A DNA stretch of 64,000 bases, taken from NCBI GenBank assembly GCA_965262775.1, contig CBDHFT010000006.1, forward strand, positions 348,225-412,224, in the 5' to 3' direction. The notes under the pieces are model-generated. The model did not search any database and was not told the origin of the DNA. It was given only the letters and a program-made list of their open reading frames with translations. Source of the DNA: JASGCL01 sp965262775 (GTDB taxonomy: Bacteria > Pseudomonadota > Alphaproteobacteria > JASGCL01). Shown here piece after piece: positions 8,040-16,471 of the stretch (positions are counted from its first letter, which is position 1; the number at the start of each line of letters is the position of its first letter). Position numbers and translations under genes: made by a program.

Positions 8040-9065
8040 TTAATCAGACCCGCGACGTGGGTCAAGCGCGTCGCGCAAACCCGCCCCGATGAAGGTCAAC
8101 AGCGACAATTGCAACATGATAACAACAAAACTAGTCAGCCCCAACCAGGGGGCATTAAGATTATTTTTGCCTTGGTTTAATAAATCACCAAGCGAAGGAC
8201 TTCCTGGCGGCAAGCCAAAGCCCAAAAAATCCAAAGCGGTTAAGGTGGTGACCGAACCCGCCAACATAAATGGCATAAATGTTACGACGCTGGTGAGGGA
8301 ATTGGGCAAAACATGGCGGGTAAAAATACGAAACGGCGGCAGGCCCATGGTGCGCGCCGCTTTGATATAATCTTGCTGGCGGATTTTTAAAACCTCGGCC
8401 CGCACCAAACCCGTCAGGGGCATCCAGCCAAATAATAACAAAAGCCCCAGCAACCACCAAAAATTGGGCACGATAAAGGATGACAAAATAATTAATAAAA
8501 ATAAAACCGGCATCGATCCCCAAATTTCTATAAACCGCTGTCCCAGCAGGTCAATTTTCCCGCCGAAATACCCCATCAGCCCGCCCGCAAAAATCCCCAC
8601 CAGGCTGCTAACAATTGTTAGGATAAAACCAAACAGCACCGACAGGCGAAAACCATAAACCAATTTTGCCAACACATCGCCCGCCGATGTGTCGGTGCCA
8701 AGCAGGTGATTTTTATCGGGCGGGGTTGGCGCGGGTTGTTTCAAATCGCTGATAACCGAATCATAACTATAGCGAACGGGCGGCATAACCATAAAACCAT
8801 GGGCGGCAATTTCAGCCCGAATTTCAGGCAGGCTGTAATCGGCTTCGCCCTTTAAATACCCGTTGAAGGTGGTTTCGGGCAATGATTGCACCACGGGAAA
8901 ATACCAATGGTCTTTATAATGGATTATCAAAGGTCGGTCGTTCATAATAAAATTGGCAAATAGCGATAGAGTGAACAATGCCAAAAACAGAATAGCCGAA
9001 AAAAAGCTGAGGCGATTAGCACGAAACCTTGCGAAGGCGCGGGAAAAGAAAAATAACTTGAACAT
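8040..9065 (-). CDS. yejE: ABC transporter permease YejE (microcin C / peptide type)
   Basis: Inner-membrane permease of a DppBC-type peptide ABC transporter; its best-known relative YejE takes up microcin C and peptides. The 341-residue protein starts with the N-terminal TM and a large periplasmic loop containing the YejE hallmark YPLPEIRAE-like YSLPEIRAEIAAHGF and PPVRYSYDSV and HLLGTDTSAGDVLAKLVYGFRLSVLFG. The permease coupling loop EVLKIRQQDYIKAARTMG and the end FIGAGLRDALDPRR are typical. It starts 22 bases after the frameshifted yejB. Neither the binding protein yejA nor the ATPase yejF is next to the pair here, which is unusual. Confidence 0.92.
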   Translation of the reverse strand: MFKLFFFSRAFARFRANRLSFFSAILFLALFTLSLFANFIMNDRPLIIHYKDHWYFPVVQSLPETTFNGYLKGEADYSLPEIRAEIAAHGFMVMPPVRYSYDSVISDLKQPAPTPPDKNHLLGTDTSAGDVLAKLVYGFRLSVLFGFILTIVSSLVGIFAGGLMGYFGGKIDLLGQRFIEIWGSMPVLFLLIILSSFIVPNFWWLLGLLLLFGWMPLTGLVRAEVLKIRQQDYIKAARTMGLPPFRIFTRHVLPNSLTSVVTFMPFMLAGSVTTLTALDFLGFGLPPGSPSLGDLLNQGKNNLNAPWLGLTSFVVIMLQLSLLTFIGAGLRDALDPRRGSD

Positions 9066-9087
9066 GACTTATAATTGGGTGGTTTTT

Positions 9088-10177
9088 CTACCCCTCCATC
9101 TTTTCAAAATTGATGCGCGGGTCAACCAGGCTGTAACAAATATCGCCCACCAGCCCCAACACCAGCGAGAGCAAGGTAAAAATATAGAGGGTAGCAAAGA
9201 CCACGGGGTAATCGCGGGTGATGGCAGCCTCATATCCCATCAAGCCTAAGCCATTGAGAGAGAAAATAATCTCTATCATCAGGCTGCTGGTGAAGAGCAT
9301 CGAAATAATCAACGATGGCAAACCCGCCAGCACAATAAGCATGGCATTTCTGAATATCACACCATATAGAATTTTTTGTTCGCCCATACCGATGGCGCGC
9401 GCCAACATGACGTAGGGTTTTGCCAATTCTTCTAGGAAACTATTTTTGGTTAGAATTGTCAAACTGGTAAAACCGCCGACCGTGATGGTGATGATGGGCA
9501 ATACCAAATGCCAAAAATAATCGATTATTTTGCTGAATAGGGATAATTCAGAAAAATTATCAGACACCAACCCCGATAAAGGAAACCAGGAAAAATAACG
9601 CCCGCCAGCAAAAAAAAATAATCAAAAACACCGCCAGCAAAAAGGCAGGCAAGGATGACAACATAATCAACGTCACGGTGCTGGCCTTGTCGAAATAGGA
9701 ATCTTTGCGCGTGGCTTGCTTGATGCCAAGCGGGATACTAACGGCGTAGATTAACAACGCCGACCATAACCCCAAGGATAAAGAAACTGGTATTTTTTGC
9801 GCTATCATTTGCATGATGGGTTGCCCGGTGGAGAAGCTGACACCGAAATTAAATTGCAAATAGTTTTTTATCATGATGAAAAACCTTTGCACCACGGGTT
9901 TATCAAACCCATAGAATTTTTCTAATTCGGCGACCACCCTGTCATCAACGCCCACGTAGCGACCTTGATAATTGTTGGATGGGGTAGCGCTGCTAACCTT
10001 TACCCCGTCGCCCGTTTCATTTTTTAACAGCGTGTTGGAATTGCCCTGGGTCATGGCGGCGATGGCGCGTTCAACGGGGCCGCCAGGCGCAACCTGGACC
10101 ACCGCAAAATTTATCAGCATAAGACCAAACAACGTAGGCACCATAAAAAACAAACGGCGTAAAATATAATTTTTCAT
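9088..10177 (-). pseudogene. yejB: ABC transporter permease YejB, single-base frameshift
   Basis: Partner permease of YejE, split by one extra base. The first part (10177 to 9560) reads normally from MKNYILRRLFFMVPTLFG through the FNFGVSFSTGQP and PVSLSLGLWSA blocks to FLLAVFLIIFF, then runs into a stop. The second part (9570 to 9088) carries the rest: SKIIDYFWHLVLPIITITVGGF, the coupling loop YVMLARAIGM and the end YSLVDPRINFE. Dropping one base from the run of nine A on the plus strand (9610-9618) gives FFAGGRYFSWFPLSGLVSDN across the junction, exactly the family sequence, and a 362-residue protein, the usual YejB size. Could be decay, a read error, or slippage on the homopolymer. Confidence 0.85.
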
Positions 10178-10238
10178 GGTTAAGCGTGATGTGTTATGGA
10201 TAATTTTTGTTGGTGATAATCTAACATTTTTTTTGAAT

Positions 10239-11699
10239 TTATTTAATTAGTTTTTCGACAATTTCCTGCGCCAATTTATCGGCGGTGAATTCCCCCGCCG
10301 CCAACCACGACGACAATGATAACCTGTCTTGGGCCATGGGGTATAGATACTGGCTTTTCATTATTTGGCGGGTTTCAACCTCGGCAAAAAAATGACTGCC
10401 TTTTCCCAGCACGCGTTCGATAACCTGTGCTTGAATATTGGCATCGTTTATCATCGGCGGCATGATGGCGCGTTTAACCATGGCGAGCATATCGTGGTCG
10501 GTTATCAAATTATTTTTGCTGATAATTTGACCGTCGGCCAATAACCCCGCGCTTTGCCCCACCACCAAACCGCAATGTTGGTTAAGGGCGGTTTGCACCA
10601 AACCCATTAAGCCCAGCGATTTTTCTATACCCGATTGGTTGTCGGGCAATTTGGCCGATGTTTGCGTGGTCGCAACCATGGCGGGGATTTGGTAAAAACG
10701 CGCCACCCGCACCGCCAATTGTTGCGCCACCATGGTTTCCGCGCTGCCCGTGGTGGTGGTGCCCTGCTTAAGGTCGGATGTGTAGGGAACAAAACCAAAG
10801 ACAAATGGTGCGCCAGGGGCAATAATTTGAGTCAAGACCAACCCTGCCAAATTCATGGCGAGGGCCAAGGTGATGGAACCCGCCACGGTGGCGGGGGCGG
10901 TGGCGGCGGCAATTGTCACCGCGCGGTTTTCTATCACCATGCCGTGGGCAATGGCGTCAAACAGGCTGGCCGCCAGGTCGCTATCGAGCGATAGGTTGGG
11001 CAAGAAAGCCGATAACCCGAGCGCGGCGCGTTGCGGTAAATCGGGGAATTTTTTTAACAGCGCGGGCATAACATGATGATTATGCAATTCGACGACAAAT
11101 GGCTTTGCGTTATGGTCATAAAGTTGTTGCACCATGGTGTCGTAGGCTTGCTCGATGGAGCCTAGCTCGCTCGCCAAGATGTCGGGTTTGGCGAAGAAGC
11201 CTAACATGTCATAAAGCGGCATGGCATGGGCAATCTTAACCATGGCCAGGCTGTCGGCACTGGTGATGGGGCGGTAGGTGGCTTGTTTGATGGTGGTGGG
11301 TTCGTAAAGATGGCTGGCACTGCCCCCGACGGCAAAAAATATTGTTGCTTGATTTTGCTCGAACGCCAAATTTTTATCTTGGGCGGGGCGATGAATGGTG
11401 CGCGGCGCGGTGGATAAAGCCTGCAATATTATTTTTTCGCTTAGGGCAAGCCGCCCATTGGGCAGGGCTTGGCAACCCGCGGCCATGATTTCTTTGCGCC
11501 ATTTTTCATCGCGCACCATAATGCCAACGTTTGATAAAATTTTTATCGCCGCTTGATGCAAGAGGTGGATGGGGTCGCCACCCGCGTCCTGTAAATAATC
11601 TTGTAAATAGGTTGCAACGCCAGCGGGCGGCGGGGTTACCGCTATGCCGCCTTGCAACTGAAGCGTTTCGTCTATTTTTATATTGCCGCGTCTAACCAT
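10239..11699 (-). CDS. Trimethylamine methyltransferase (MttB) family protein
   Basis: A 486-residue member of the MttB/MtgB superfamily, corrinoid-dependent methyltransferases acting on quaternary or tertiary amines. Family features: the N-terminal HQAAIKILSNVGIMVRDEKW and AGCQALPNGRLALSEKIILQAL blocks, the APFVFGFVPYTSDLKQGTTTTGSAE strand-loop, and the late LVVGQSAGLLADGQIISKNNLITDHDML segment. No in-frame UAG is present, so it is a non-pyrrolysine member; such proteins act on substrates other than trimethylamine (glycine betaine in the known case) or are uncharacterised. No corrinoid protein or reductive activase is adjacent, so the substrate is open. It lies 61 bases upstream of yejB, on the same strand. 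Confidence 0.85.
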   Translation of the reverse strand: MVRRGNIKIDETLQLQGGIAVTPPPAGVATYLQDYLQDAGGDPIHLLHQAAIKILSNVGIMVRDEKWRKEIMAAGCQALPNGRLALSEKIILQALSTAPRTIHRPAQDKNLAFEQNQATIFFAVGGSASHLYEPTTIKQATYRPITSADSLAMVKIAHAMPLYDMLGFFAKPDILASELGSIEQAYDTMVQQLYDHNAKPFVVELHNHHVMPALLKKFPDLPQRAALGLSAFLPNLSLDSDLAASLFDAIAHGMVIENRAVTIAAATAPATVAGSITLALAMNLAGLVLTQIIAPGAPFVFGFVPYTSDLKQGTTTTGSAETMVAQQLAVRVARFYQIPAMVATTQTSAKLPDNQSGIEKSLGLMGLVQTALNQHCGLVVGQSAGLLADGQIISKNNLITDHDMLAMVKRAIMPPMINDANIQAQVIERVLGKGSHFFAEVETRQIMKSQYLYPMAQDRLSLSSWLAAGEFTADKLAQEIVEKLIK

Positions 11700-11735
11700 G
11701 GTGATAAGTAAATGAAGTCATGTAAAGCCAAGGGA

Positions 11736-12320
11736 TTATTTTTGATTTGGTGAAGTTTTTGCGGAATATTTATCCAGCGTATTTTTTGAAGATTTTTTTA
11801 GCAATTTACCGATGGGTTTGGCGAGGGGCTTGGCATAGATTTCTAAACGGTGGTCAATAATTTCATAGCCCAGGCGGTTGATTATTTTTTCTTGCAGTTT
11901 TTCCAATTCCTTGTCGTAAAATTCTATAACGGTTCCCGATTTTACATCTATCAAATGGTCGTGATGCGATTTTAAATTTATTTCATAAAGTGGTTTTTGG
12001 TTATGAAAATCGTGTCTTAGCACCAATTTTTCCGTTTCGAATGTTTTCAGGGTGCGGTAAATGGTTGCCAGGCCGATGGGCGATTGTTGCTTGGCAATTT
12101 TTTGATGGATAGCCTCGGGCGTAAGGTTATGGTCATCGCGCTGGTTGGCCAACAACAATTGATTCAAAATCGCCAAACGGGGTGTGGTTAATTTTAAACC
12201 CGCCGCACGCAATGCACCAATAACCACCGCGGGAATTTCCTTTGAAATATCGCCAGCCATGGCGTTGGCGAGATGTTTTGTGATATTTTTTTTTGTGGCT
12301 GATAAATTTTTGGCGGACAT
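11736..12320 (-). CDS. fur: Ferric uptake regulator family protein (Fur/Mur)
   Basis: DNA-binding metal-dependent repressor. The 194-residue protein has an unusual basic N-terminal extension of about 30 residues, then the winged helix (GLKLTTPRLAILNQLL to GLATIYRTLKTFE, residues about 41-95) and the dimerisation/metal domain with HHDH at 119-122 followed by LIDVKSGTVIEFYDKELEKLQ. The two CxxC zinc pairs of gammaproteobacterial Fur are absent, as is usual in alphaproteobacterial Fur/Mur. The C-terminus is a basic tail of about 35 residues. Whether it senses iron or manganese cannot be told. It lies 36 bases upstream of the MttB-family gene on the same strand. Confidence 0.88.
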   Translation of the reverse strand: MSAKNLSATKKNITKHLANAMAGDISKEIPAVVIGALRAAGLKLTTPRLAILNQLLLANQRDDHNLTPEAIHQKIAKQQSPIGLATIYRTLKTFETEKLVLRHDFHNQKPLYEINLKSHHDHLIDVKSGTVIEFYDKELEKLQEKIINRLGYEIIDHRLEIYAKPLAKPIGKLLKKSSKNTLDKYSAKTSPNQK

Positions 12321-12512
12321 GGTTTACAATAATAGGTTGGTAGATGATTCCCTGCGGGCGTTTGCTCCAACGCCCCATAATATCAGGCAATATTAATCAC
12401 CCATAACTATCACAAAACAGGCCGTGAGAGAAATCAAAAAAACAACGCAAAAAAGAGCGAGAAGCAAGACGGGGGCACCAAAAAAAGCCTAGAGAAAGGA
12501 TGGTAAAAAAAA

Positions 12513-12587
12513 TGGTGCCGCAGAGAGGAATCGGACCTCCGGCCTTACCCTTACCAAGGGTATGCTCTACCACTGAGCTACTGCGGC
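12513..12587 (-). tRNA. tRNA-Thr (anticodon GGU)
   Basis: Cloverleaf on the minus strand: acceptor GCCGCAG/CTGCGGC, D stem GCTC/GAGC, anticodon stem TACCC/GGGTA with loop TTGGTAA (anticodon GGT), T arm closing with CCTCT. Discriminator A and encoded CCA (12513-12515). It stands alone, 260 bases from the divergent tRNA-Gly. Confidence 0.95.
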
Positions 12588-12849
12588 ACAAAAACCTAAA
12601 GGCGATATGGCATAGGGCAGGGGGGTTGTCAATTATGCTTTGTTATAAACCATGTTGATTTTATGCCATGGTTATTTTGTTCAATATATTTTCATCTATA
12701 TTTTTGCGCCGATAGTTGCGTGGTGCGTTGCGTGAATCGGCTTCATTATTACAACTTAGATTTTATCAAAGATATTTCGCTTCTTTTGTTGATTATCTTC
12801 TTTAAATTATCCTTGTCAAATGACAAAACTTATGCAAAAAGGCAAATAA

Positions 12850-12924
12850 GCGGATGTAGCTCAGCGGTAGAGCGCCACCTTGCCAAGGTGGATGCCGTGG
12901 GTTCGATCCCCATCATCCGCTCCA
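12850..12924 (+). tRNA. tRNA-Gly (anticodon GCC)
   Basis: Acceptor GCGGATG/CATCCGC, D stem GCTC/GAGC, anticodon stem CCACC/GGTGG with loop TTGCCAA (anticodon GCC), T loop TTCGATC. Discriminator T and encoded CCA at 12922-12924. A perfect inverted repeat (TTGTCA-AA-TGACAA, 12814-12827) lies 22 bases upstream, roughly where a promoter would be. Confidence 0.95.
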
Positions 12925-13068
12925 ATCTCTTTACCCTTGCGCTGTTATTTTTTATGGCTTGGTCCACTTGCAGGCTTGGTCTAATATCTGGCGTGCAGGG
13001 TAATGAGTATTATAAAAAAACTTGATTGTTATATTGTTTTATGGCAACAATTTTTGTGAAATAACATC

Positions 13069-13956
13069 ATGCCTACAAATTCTATCCCCACCATGGCCAA
13101 CCGCGATGGTTTCATTTGGCAAAATGGCAAAATGATTCCATGGCGCGATGCCGAAACCCATGTTTTGACCCACGGGCTTCATTATGCTTCGGTCGCTTTT
13201 GAGGGGGAGCGAGCCTACAACGGAAAAATATTTAAATTAAAAGAACATACCCAACGGTTGATAGATTCGGCCAAGATATTGCGGATGGAGGTTCCCTTCA
13301 CCCTTGATGAGTTGATGGCCGCCAGCAACGAAGTGGTGAAGGCAAACAACCTGCCCAATTGTTATTTGCGCCCCATTGTTTTTCGCGGGCCCGAGGTTAT
13401 GGGATTATTGCCCAGCGCCGCCGCCAGCCACGTGGCGATAGCCGCATGGGAATGGCCAAGTTATTTTGACATGGCAACAAAAATGAAGGGCATAAAATTG
13501 CAGTGGGCCGAATGGCAACGCCCTGCCCCCAACACCGCCCCCGTTCACAGCAAATGTGCGGGGCTTTATATGATATGCACCCTGGCGAAGATGAAGGCCG
13601 AGGAGGAAGGCTATAACGATGCGATGTTTAAAGATTACCGTGGCCTGGTAGCGGAGGCAACGGGGGCCAACGTGTTTTTTAAAATGAAGGACGGGAAAAT
13701 ACATACCCCCACGCCAGATTGCTTTTTAGACGGTATAACCAGGCGCGCCGTGATGGGTATTATCAAAACCATGGGTGTGGAAGTGGTGGAGCGCGCCATC
13801 AAACCCGAGGAATTGAGCGAGGCAACCGAATGTTTTTTAACGGGCACCGCCGCCGAGGTGACGCCCGTTAAATCGATTGGCGATTATCAATTTACGCCAA
13901 GCGATTTTAGCCAAACCGTGGTCAAAAAATTTAACGACATGGTGGGCCAGGGTTAA
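13069..13956 (+). CDS. ilvE: Branched-chain amino-acid aminotransferase IlvE
   Basis: PLP-dependent fold-type IV aminotransferase that makes or degrades leucine, isoleucine and valine using glutamate/2-oxoglutarate. The 295-residue protein shows VLTHGLHYASVAFEGERAYNG, the PLP lysine in HSKCAGLYMICTLAK (about residue 162), and the block VAEATGANVFFKMKDGKIHTP followed by CFLDGITRRAV, which binds the cofactor phosphate. This wording is typical of the alphaproteobacterial IlvE branch. Start at ATG 13069 with no clear ribosome site. It is a single-gene unit between tRNA-Gly and the secreted SH3 protein. Confidence 0.94.
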   Translation: MPTNSIPTMANRDGFIWQNGKMIPWRDAETHVLTHGLHYASVAFEGERAYNGKIFKLKEHTQRLIDSAKILRMEVPFTLDELMAASNEVVKANNLPNCYLRPIVFRGPEVMGLLPSAAASHVAIAAWEWPSYFDMATKMKGIKLQWAEWQRPAPNTAPVHSKCAGLYMICTLAKMKAEEEGYNDAMFKDYRGLVAEATGANVFFKMKDGKIHTPTPDCFLDGITRRAVMGIIKTMGVEVVERAIKPEELSEATECFLTGTAAEVTPVKSIGDYQFTPSDFSQTVVKKFNDMVGQG

Positions 13957-14074
13957 GTAGATAGGATTTTTTGCTTAAGGCTTTTTTTAAGGATTAGAAA
14001 AAATATTCTATTAGCATAGGGCTATTAATCTTATTTTATTCCTGATGGTTTTACAGAAATGGCTGTAGGCGATT

Positions 14075-14103
14075 TTGCAACTTTGTATAAATACTGCTAA
14101 TAT
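14075..14103 (+). promoter_or_regulatory. Sigma-70-type promoter for the SH3 protein gene
   Basis: TTGCAA (14075-14080), a 17-base spacer and TAATAT (14098-14103). Transcription would begin near 14110, giving a leader of about 50 bases before ATG 14159. It shows that the longer reading frame opening at 14075 cannot be the true start. Confidence 0.5.
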
Positions 14104-14158
14104 CAGAAAGATAAAAACTGGCGGGGGAAATATTAAATCAAGAATAAGAGAAGGCGAG

Positions 14159-14716
14159 ATGGCAGGTTGTATAATGGTTAAGAAAATTTTTTTATATGTG
14201 GCGTTAGGATTAATGATAGGCTTTGCCCAACCCGCTGATGCTGGCGATGAAGTTGCTGGCAGTCAATATTTCAGCTGGAATGGCGGGGTTAAAAGCAAAC
14301 CAGTCAAGAACGACCTGCCCAAAATGGTATCGTTGCGGTGGGGCGAAACCAATATAAGAAAAGGCCCAGGCAAAGAATTCCCCGTGGCCTTTACCCTGCA
14401 TGCCAAGGGCATACCATTAAAATTGACAAGGCGTCATGGCGATTGGCGCGAAATAATCGACTGGCAAGGCAGCAAGGGTTGGGTGATGCGCGATTCATTG
14501 AGCGAGCAACAAGCCATGATAGTCAGCGTGGATGAAACCGACATGCTTAGCAAGCCAGCACCATCCAGCACCAACACAGGAAGGCTGGTTGCCAAGTTAA
14601 AAAAGGGTGTGACCGCAAGGATTATAAAATGTGAAGGCCAGTGGTGCGAGGTTGAAACTTTTATCGGCAGTCATCAGGGTTGGGTAAGAAAATTGGATAC
14701 CAAATTCAATTTTTAA
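14159..14716 (+). CDS. Secreted SH3-domain protein (COG3807 type)
   Basis: A periplasmic or envelope protein with two bacterial SH3 repeats, likely binding peptidoglycan or cell-wall peptides; no enzyme domain is present. I start it at ATG 14159, preceded by GAAGGCGAG; a second ATG at 14174 is also possible. The signal peptide MVKKIFLYVALGLMIGFAQPADA ends at an ADA cut site. The first SH3 repeat has NIRKGPGKEFPVAFTLHAKGIPL and DWREIIDWQGSKGWVMRDSLS; the second runs from about residue 125 to the end (GQWCEVETFIGSHQGWVRK). A promoter-like pair lies at 14075-14103. The layout is common in alphaproteobacteria; the exact role is unknown. Confidence 0.85.
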   Translation: MAGCIMVKKIFLYVALGLMIGFAQPADAGDEVAGSQYFSWNGGVKSKPVKNDLPKMVSLRWGETNIRKGPGKEFPVAFTLHAKGIPLKLTRRHGDWREIIDWQGSKGWVMRDSLSEQQAMIVSVDETDMLSKPAPSSTNTGRLVAKLKKGVTARIIKCEGQWCEVETFIGSHQGWVRKLDTKFNF

Positions 14717-14776
14717 CCTAAGTTGGTTTGTAAAATAAAAAAATATTTCAGCCTGGTGGCGGTTATACTACTGCCC

Positions 14777-15229
14777 TCAAATAAATTGATGCAACAAAGG
14801 AATAATGGGCTTATCAGCAGGCAGGAGCATATCGAGCTTCGCAATGTCGGGCAGGGGTAACCATTTTACCTCGGCCACCGATTCTTGTTTTGGGGTTATC
14901 ATGCCGCGCCATTGCCGCAATATAAACACGGGCATCAGCAAATGAAAATCGGGATAATCGTGGCTGGCAAATGCCGCGGCGGCCAGGCAGGATAGATTGG
15001 TGTCGATGGATAATTCCTCCTTCAATTCGCGGATGAGGCACATCTCGGGGGTCTCATTTTTTTCAACTTTTCCGCCAGGGAATTCCCAATAACCAGCAAA
15101 AGATTTTGTTGCGGGGCGTTTTTGTATCAACACCCGACCGTCGGGGTCAACCAAAACCCCCGCCACCACCAATTGCAATGGTTTTGGTTTGTTTTTAACG
15201 GGTGCGGCGGAAGTATCAAGGCAAGACAT
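14777..15229 (-). CDS. mutT: 8-oxo-dGTP diphosphatase MutT (Nudix)
   Basis: MutT hydrolyses 8-oxo-dGTP and so keeps oxidised guanine out of DNA. The 150-residue protein carries a complete Nudix box, GGKVEKNETPEMCLIRELKEEL (about residues 53-74), after the conserved LIQKRPATKSFAGYWEFPGG. The later SHDYPDFHLLMPVFILRQWRG and EVKWLPLPDI blocks are MutT-like. It starts 27 bases after argJ and is the last gene of the long minus-strand run that begins at tyrA or before. The argJ-mutT neighbourhood is seen in many alphaproteobacteria. Confidence 0.92.
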   Translation of the reverse strand: MSCLDTSAAPVKNKPKPLQLVVAGVLVDPDGRVLIQKRPATKSFAGYWEFPGGKVEKNETPEMCLIRELKEELSIDTNLSCLAAAAFASHDYPDFHLLMPVFILRQWRGMITPKQESVAEVKWLPLPDIAKLDMLLPADKPIIPLLHQFI

Positions 15230-15256
15230 AAGGATAAGAAGCGGTAAGCAAAAAAT

Positions 15257-16471
15257 TTAGGAGCGATAGTCGGCATTAATATCGATATAGCCATGGGTTA
15301 AATCGCAAGTGAAGACCCGCGCCGCGGCCTTGCCATCATTCATCACCACTTTAATATTGATGTCGCGGGTTTTTAAATATTGCGACACCGCGGCTTCGTC
15401 ATAATTTTTAACCGCGGCGCCATGGCTGGCCACCAAATAATCGCCAAAATAAATTTCAAATTTGTTGGGGTTGAGAGCAACCCCTGCCTTACCAATGGCC
15501 ATGACAACGCGCCCCCAATTGGCGTCGGCCCCCGCTACCGCGGTTTTTACCAACGGCGAATTGGCAATGCTGAAGGCAATTTGCTTGGCGGCCTTGGCGG
15601 TTTTGCTTTTGCAAACCTCAACCGTGATTAATTTTTCCGCCCCCTCGCCATCGCGAACAATTTGCAAAGCCAGGTCATGGCATAGGCTGGTCAGGGCAGC
15701 GGTTATTGTTTTTGCCTGCGCTGGGGTCAATGTTTTTTTAGCCTCGGGCGCAAATATTAATAAAGTGTCGGATGTCGATGTGTCGCTGTCGACCGTGATA
15801 GCGTTGAAGGTTTGGTCAACGATAATCCGCAAGGTGCTTTGCAACCATTTTTTGGGTAAGGGGTAATCGGTTGCCATAAAACACAACATGGTTGCCATGT
15901 TGGGGGCTATCATGCCGCTGCCCTTTGCCATACCATTCAGGTGATATTTTTTACCATCCAGCATGATTTCGCGCGTTGCCATTTTGGGGAAAGTATCGGT
16001 GGTGCATATGGCGCGTGCCCCCGCCAACCAATCGCTGGGGCGCAATTTTGGCAATTGTTCGGACACCGCGTTTTCTGGCAATATAGTGCCGATGATACCG
16101 GTCGAGGCAACAAAAATTTCTTTGCTGGTCGCCGTTATTTTTTTTGCCACGGCTTTGGCGGTTGTTTCCACCAACGCCGTGCCTGCTTTACCCGTGAAGG
16201 CATTGGCATGGCCAGCATTGCATATCACGCCGCGCGCATGACGATCTTGAAGGTTTTTTTGACACCATATAACGGGGGGTGCCTTCGTGGTTGATTGGGT
16301 AAAAACCCCCGCGGCAATAAATTTTTTTTCCGCGGATAACTTCATCAACATCACATCGTCGCGTTCTTTGTAACGCAGTCCGCTATGGCAAGTGAATATC
16401 TCCACGCCATCGATGCTGGGCATGGTGGGTAAGGCTTGCGGGGCGAGGGGTGATATTTTATTGCTCATCAT
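15257..16471 (-). CDS. argJ: Bifunctional ornithine acetyltransferase / N-acetylglutamate synthase ArgJ
   Basis: ArgJ makes N-acetylglutamate and recycles the acetyl group from N-acetylornithine in arginine synthesis. The frame is open further upstream, but I start at ATG 16471 (MMSNKISPLAPQ): earlier residues are low-quality and would overlap ppiC by over 130 bases, whereas this start overlaps it by 14. The autocleavage site is in KGSGMIAPNMATML, with Thr194 as the new N-terminal nucleophile of the beta chain. VICNAGHANAFTG, ASTGIIGTILP, TVDSDTSTSDT and GADANWGRVVMAIGKAG are all family blocks. Full length at 405 residues. Confidence 0.95.
   Translation of the reverse strand: MMSNKISPLAPQALPTMPSIDGVEIFTCHSGLRYKERDDVMLMKLSAEKKFIAAGVFTQSTTKAPPVIWCQKNLQDRHARGVICNAGHANAFTGKAGTALVETTAKAVAKKITATSKEIFVASTGIIGTILPENAVSEQLPKLRPSDWLAGARAICTTDTFPKMATREIMLDGKKYHLNGMAKGSGMIAPNMATMLCFMATDYPLPKKWLQSTLRIIVDQTFNAITVDSDTSTSDTLLIFAPEAKKTLTPAQAKTITAALTSLCHDLALQIVRDGEGAEKLITVEVCKSKTAKAAKQIAFSIANSPLVKTAVAGADANWGRVVMAIGKAGVALNPNKFEIYFGDYLVASHGAAVKNYDEAAVSQYLKTRDINIKVVMNDGKAAARVFTCDLTHGYIDINADYRS

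Noticed and set aside
10239..11699. Pyrrolysine in the MttB-family protein
   Set aside because: There is no in-frame UAG; the frame is open throughout, so this is a non-Pyl member.
12397..12591. 64-codon open frame on the minus strand over tRNA-Thr
   Set aside because: It covers the tRNA itself, so it cannot be a real protein gene.
12814..12827. TTGTCA-AA-TGACAA palindrome before tRNA-Gly as an operator
   Set aside because: A single 14-base palindrome in A/T-rich sequence with no second copy near; could be chance, so noted only in the tRNA entry.
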